Positions 59,902-64,000 of a stretch of 64,000 nucleotides of DNA are shown here, one piece after another; within the stretch, counting starts at the first letter, position 1, and the number at the start of each line of letters is the position of its first letter. Made by a program: the position numbers and the translations under genes. The DNA is from Cornus controversa. Lineage: Eukaryota; Streptophyta; Magnoliopsida; Cornales; Cornaceae. Below the pieces are notes generated by a model. That model ran no database searches, was not told where the DNA came from, and saw only the letters and a program-made list of their open reading frames with translations. Location of the stretch: contig CM048845.1 of assembly GCA_026545225.1 (NCBI GenBank), forward strand, positions 64,297,033 through 64,361,032, given 5' to 3'.

Positions 59902-61235
59902 TGTAGTAGGAAAGGCTCTACACAGGATTTCATCCTGTACTTCTTAGAGGTACATCAGAGCCTTGTAGGTCTCTAGATAATCTAGCAGGTCTTTGGTCCC
60001 ATCAAAGCTTTCAAAGGTGGACATCTTGAACTTGTTGGACAAAGGACAGTTCATTACCCCAGCGGAGAAATGGAGGTGGGTTTGTTGAACCAGATCCTAT
60101 ACTGTCGCAGGGCATTTCCCCTTCATGGCCTTAGCCATGCTCTCTACCTTGGCTCTAAGGTCCTGCATCTCTATATCATAATATGTAGCCTCCCCTGGAT
60201 GCCCTGATTTTCTATGAGTACAGGTCCTAAACCCCGATTCCCCTTGGCAAGAGCTCTTTCTAGTGGGACTACGTGAATTAGATTCATCCCTTCTCGATCG
60301 TTTCTCACTTGGCTCTGGGCCGCATCATCTGCCAAAACTCCACTATCTTGCCCTGTGTCATTCCCTTCTAGATCAACTAGCCTGAGGTGTCTCCGTGATG
60401 GCACTGGTGCCACAGGAGGAAGGCACTGCAGGATTACCACATTTTGCTGGAGTACCTGGGCCAAACTCTGATTCAAGTTCTAAACATGGTTTTCCAATGC
60501 TGCAACTCGTTCCTGGTCATTTGGGATTCTGGGGCGTGCTCCAGGGAAGTCCCCTTGACCAGGGAGTTGCATGCCTCCTTCTCCTGTTGTCAACAAGTTG
60601 TGATCGGTAGGGTTTGGAACGACAAGCAGATTGTGGCCGGCAGGGGGATCTTGTCCAACTAGAGGAGTGTGATCGGTAGGGGGATCCTGTCTGACTGGAG
60701 GACTGTGTCGACAGGGGGATCTTGTCTGACTGGATAACTGTGATCGGTAGGAAGATTTTGTATGGTCGTAGTCTCTAGCCCAGATTGTAAGTGCATTATG
60801 CTTCGTATATGATTCGTGTAGAACAATCAAGTTTGTGATCATTCCCACAGATGGTGCCAACTGATCAAGCAGAAATCCACCCCAGGACTGGTCAAATGCT
60901 AACCTATAAAAAAGGACAAGAGAAGGGTAATCGAAAGGGCACCGGCGTGGTGTCGGCCGACTACGCTTCGATGATCAAGTTAGATATCGAAAAGGTTTGA
61001 TAAATTTAGAAAGACATTTTATAGGGTATTAATTGTGTACCTTGGTTATAGACCGTCTCTATATTTATAGCAGCAACATAGGAACGTGTCCTAGTAGAAG
61101 ACTAGCTCCTCAGCTCTCCAGACTTATCTAGAGATAGAAAAGTCCTGGTCAAAGCATACCTCTTGTCCACTTCACCTTGCTCGCAACCTCCACATCATAC
61201 GTTTCATAATTGGAGTCAAATACTCTATCACAAAG

Positions 61236-61702
61236 TGTTTAAAAAAATTTCATTTCCTTTTCTTTCTTCCTATTTCCATCTAATCAAATATAACTTATGA
61301 GTAGGGTATGCATAGAAAGTTCAAATGGATACAAAAGGCAAAATGGTTTTTTGGCATTTTGAAATTTTCATTAATGCCTCTAACGGAACCCAAAACAGCT
61401 TGGATCTAAATGTATTTTTATCCAAACTACAGGGGATGTTAAGCATAATTTTGACTAAAGTTTAACATGATAATGCACGGTGCAAACCTGAGGGGATATA
61501 AGGGTAATTAACCCTAAAGTGAAAGATGAAATATATAAGTTAAAATAAAAGTCACATCAAAAAAATCTCTTCCAATAAAAAAATATATAATAGCAACTTA
61601 TGATTCAATAAAATCAACTATAAAAAATTAGGAACAATGTTAATTTTGTGTCGTACTAGAAATGGTATAATAATGCATTAAAAGTAATATGTTAATGTAC
61701 CA
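61236..61702. other. Gene-free interval
   Basis: AT-rich, with no supported feature. Confidence 0.6.
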
Positions 61703-61898
61703 CAAACTCCAAGGGGATAGCCTAGTGGAAAGGCTCTCATCTCACATTCTAGAGGTTAAGAATTCGAATTCCCTTAATACCATTCCTAGAGAATTTTTTA
61801 GTAATTTCTAAGTACATATAGGATGATAACAGTAGTGCTTGGTGGTGGATTATGGAGTGGTCTAAGAGGCCCGACACCATTATTATTGACAAAAAAGG
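61703..61898 (+). mobile_element. Candidate tRNA-derived SINE
   Basis: A box A-like TAGCCTAGTGGAAAGG (61718-61733) and a box B-like AATTCGAATTCCC (61761-61773) are about 30 bp apart, as in RNA polymerase III promoters. A further 120 bp ends in an A-run (GACAAAAAA). No clear target duplication was found. Confidence 0.55.
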
Positions 61899-61968
61899 TG
61901 CCAAAAGTGATGTAAAAATTTATCACACAAAATACTCCAACAAAATCATTTTTTATTCAAACATAAAC

Positions 61969-64000
61969 TGTAATACCCCGCTCCAACACATGGTATGATA
62001 TTGTCCGCTATGGGCCTGAGCCCGCACGGTTTTGCTCTTGGATTTTACCCCAAAATGCCTCATACCATTTGAAGAGAACATACTACATATAAGCACATCC
62101 CCTTTTCCACACCCAGGCGATGTGGGATTGAGCACCTTGTACCCTGTCAATGTGGTAGCTCAGCCCAGTGTCTGTCTTCGCACCCGCTGTTCGACGTGCA
62201 AAACACAGATAAAATAATATGGAATAATGTCGTTGTTGTTTTACACCTCGACAAAAAAAAGAATTTATAAAACCCTACAAATACTCTACTAAAATTAGTA
62301 AAGTGGTGAGTAGGGGTCGAACCCACAGAGACTGCATTGGTTGTGTTGTTAAGCTATCAAGATCTTGTCTAATTTAATTGAAAGAGAATTTGTTTTGTTT
62401 TTAAATTAAGTTGATGAAATTAAATAACATAAATAAATGATGGATACTGGAGATAGAGGGTCCTGGGAATTGACTTCACCACTAACCTTCTGACAATGAC
62501 AATTGTACTAATTTGGGACGTTTAATCTATGCATTCAGAAAAGAATGGCTACAAGCCAAATTCAATTCTATCAAGAGAATTCATTCAACATACAATTAAG
62601 CATAACTCGTCTTCGCTTAGCATGGCCTATACATCTGATTAACTAATGATATGATAACCCATCTTCGCTTAGTACGAATTATAAAAACTCTAAATTGAAT
62701 GATATGTGAAAACTATTGTATAACCTGTCTTAACAAAATCACAGAAGTTGAAAAGACTAAACCCTAATCACTGCAAACTTGCATTCATTCTACAAGAACA
62801 AAATTAAATATGCAATAAATTCATTCAAATTAAAACTAACAGCACAGCTGTTGTTTATGTCTTGGTTATACAATCAATGCACAAAATAAATAATTCCCAA
62901 ATTAATATACAAGCTAATACATTGAAAGATAGGTTAGGGTTACATCACTTCCCCGGAATGGTGTTTAGTTGTTCATGATCGGAGGTTCAAGCTTGAACGA
63001 TGATGAAGTCGTCGTCGTCTTGCCCGTATCGTCACGAATCGCCTCTATATATCTCTCTCTGCTTCCCCCCTCCAGAATACCCTAGTTTTTCTTCGTTTCC
63101 TCCTTTTTACTTTGCGAAAACAAACCAATGGGACACCTCGCCTACCCAAAGTGGCAAGTGCGCATAATAAAATGGCACTTGCTCCTCACAAAGTGGCATT
63201 TGCGCCCAAAAAGTGGCAGCTGCGCAAATAGGGCAGAAAGTTGATGAAAACGTCCGTTTTAGGAAATTTTCGTGAAATATGAAATTGTGCAGAATTGAAT
63301 TTCCTTCAACCCATGCTGAGTTTGGGTCATTTTGACAATCGTGTACGGAGTTATGGTCTGAATACCAACACGGGTCCAGGACTTTTTAGGCCTGAATTGG
63401 CCCAATCTTCTATGCGAATGGGCCCGTGCTCCTTTTCTTCATTTAAATTCATTTTCAGCCCATTTCTTTAGTCCATTTAGTTTGGATCTTCAATATAAAC
63501 ATATCTCTAATGGGCCAAGCTTCAGTGATAACTAAATGAGCACCATTTGTAGCCCGATTTCACCATTCCTAATCAGAATTACCCTTAATCACCTACAATC
63601 ATAAAAACATTAAAATTATTAATAAAAAATATGAAATAAATATTACTAAGACACTAATTCATATAATTTTAAGGGCATTGAATATGCAATATTCATTACT
63701 TATCACCCGCCCACTCACACTCATCCACAAGGGTTACTACAATCCACCTCCCTACGAGGCCCGACGTCCTCGTCGGCACACTTCCGGCTAGGTTTAGGCT
63801 CTGATACCATCTGTAATACCCCGCTCTAACACATGGTATGATATTGTCTGCTATGGGCCTGAGCCCGCACGATTTTGCTCTTGAATTTTACCCCAAAAAG
63901 CCTCATACCATTTGAAGAGAATATACTACATATAAGCACATTCCCTTTTCCACACCCAAGCGATGTGGGATTGAGCACCTTGTACCCTATCAATGTGGTA
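61969..64000 (-). mobile_element. Second TRIM copy, split by a solo LTR, running off the window
   Basis: LTR 1 is 61969-62187 continued at 63711-63741, the 70-bp interior is 63742-63811, and LTR 2 starts at 63812 and continues past 64000. The sequence is the same family as 48887-49456, including CTCTGATACCAT next to LTR 2. The interruption is a solo LTR with its own exact duplication. Confidence 0.92.
62188..63705 (-). mobile_element. Solo LTR, 1518 bp, Athila/Tat-like, inside the TRIM
   Basis: It runs from TGTTCGACG to TACTTATCA, flanked by the exact duplication CCCGC (62183-62187, 63706-63710). On the minus strand it begins TGATAAGTAATG, the start style of Athila-group LTRs. It carries the word pair GGTCGAACCC and GAGTAGG near its minus-strand end (about 62310-62325). 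Confidence 0.9.

Larger units (their letters stand above)
57277..61230 (-). mobile_element. Gag-only Ty3/gypsy (Tat/Retand-like) element, minus orientation
   Basis: LTRs are 57277-57718 and 60862-61230 (TGATCAA to CTCTATCA or CTTTATCA), with an exact duplication CAAAG (57272-57276, 61231-61235). The primer-site complement TTCCCACAGATGGTGCCAA (60842-60860) adjoins the right LTR, and the polypurine tract AAACAGGGGGC (minus) adjoins the left. On the minus strand a gag domain (GSAQSWFNNL, SFKELSQLFVGNF, TKGESLRDYINRFN; 59602-59901) is followed by a zinc-finger-like CRFHRDHVHYTDEC (about 59260-59310). No pol region exists between the arrays and the left LTR. Broken at several points. Confidence 0.9.

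Overview
The window is nuclear DNA from a flowering plant, most likely a eudicot. It is AT-rich and full of plant LTR retrotransposon families (Athila-, Tat-, Tekay- and Copia-like), hAT and Mutator-like DNA elements, TRIMs and TA microsatellites. The few host genes have spliced plant architecture. I see no rRNA or tRNA genes, no CRISPR array and nothing bacterial. The species cannot be named from the sequence.

Only two host genes look intact. At the left edge (591-2566, +) are the last three exons of a GT77-type nucleotide-diphospho-sugar transferase (At4g15970-like); the first exon lies outside the window. Near 53.3 kb (+) is a compact SDHAF1 gene, a mitochondrial LYR-motif assembly factor for succinate dehydrogenase. 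It appears to have a TATA-driven untranslated first exon near 48.4 kb and a 4.6-kb leader intron.

About 6.4-45 kb is a stack of insertions that can be unwound by its target-site duplications. A minus-strand chromovirus (gypsy) is split in its reverse transcriptase by a second minus-strand LTR element (10829-40143). That second element has no recognisable gag or pol. It carries, in sense orientation, an apparently intron-free piece of the host cohesin gene PDS5. It was itself hit by a Copia element (11824-17963), a hAT element (18386-36229), a 633-bp hAT MITE and a solo LTR. Inside the hAT lies a Tekay-like LTR. Inside that lies an Athila-type element (21058-35450) whose two ends are inverted repeats, yet which is flanked by an exact 5-bp duplication. 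Inside that lies part of another Athila-type element. The nesting is six levels deep.

The right third (45-64 kb) is gene-poor. It holds the SDHAF1 gene, a 570-bp TRIM in its leader intron, a hAT relic containing a Mutator-like MITE, a gag-only Tat-like element with GC-rich tandem arrays (57277-61230), and a second TRIM split by a solo LTR. The elements do not form a pathway. What is new here is structural: a retroelement carrying a cohesin gene, and an LTR element with fold-back ends that nevertheless integrated.
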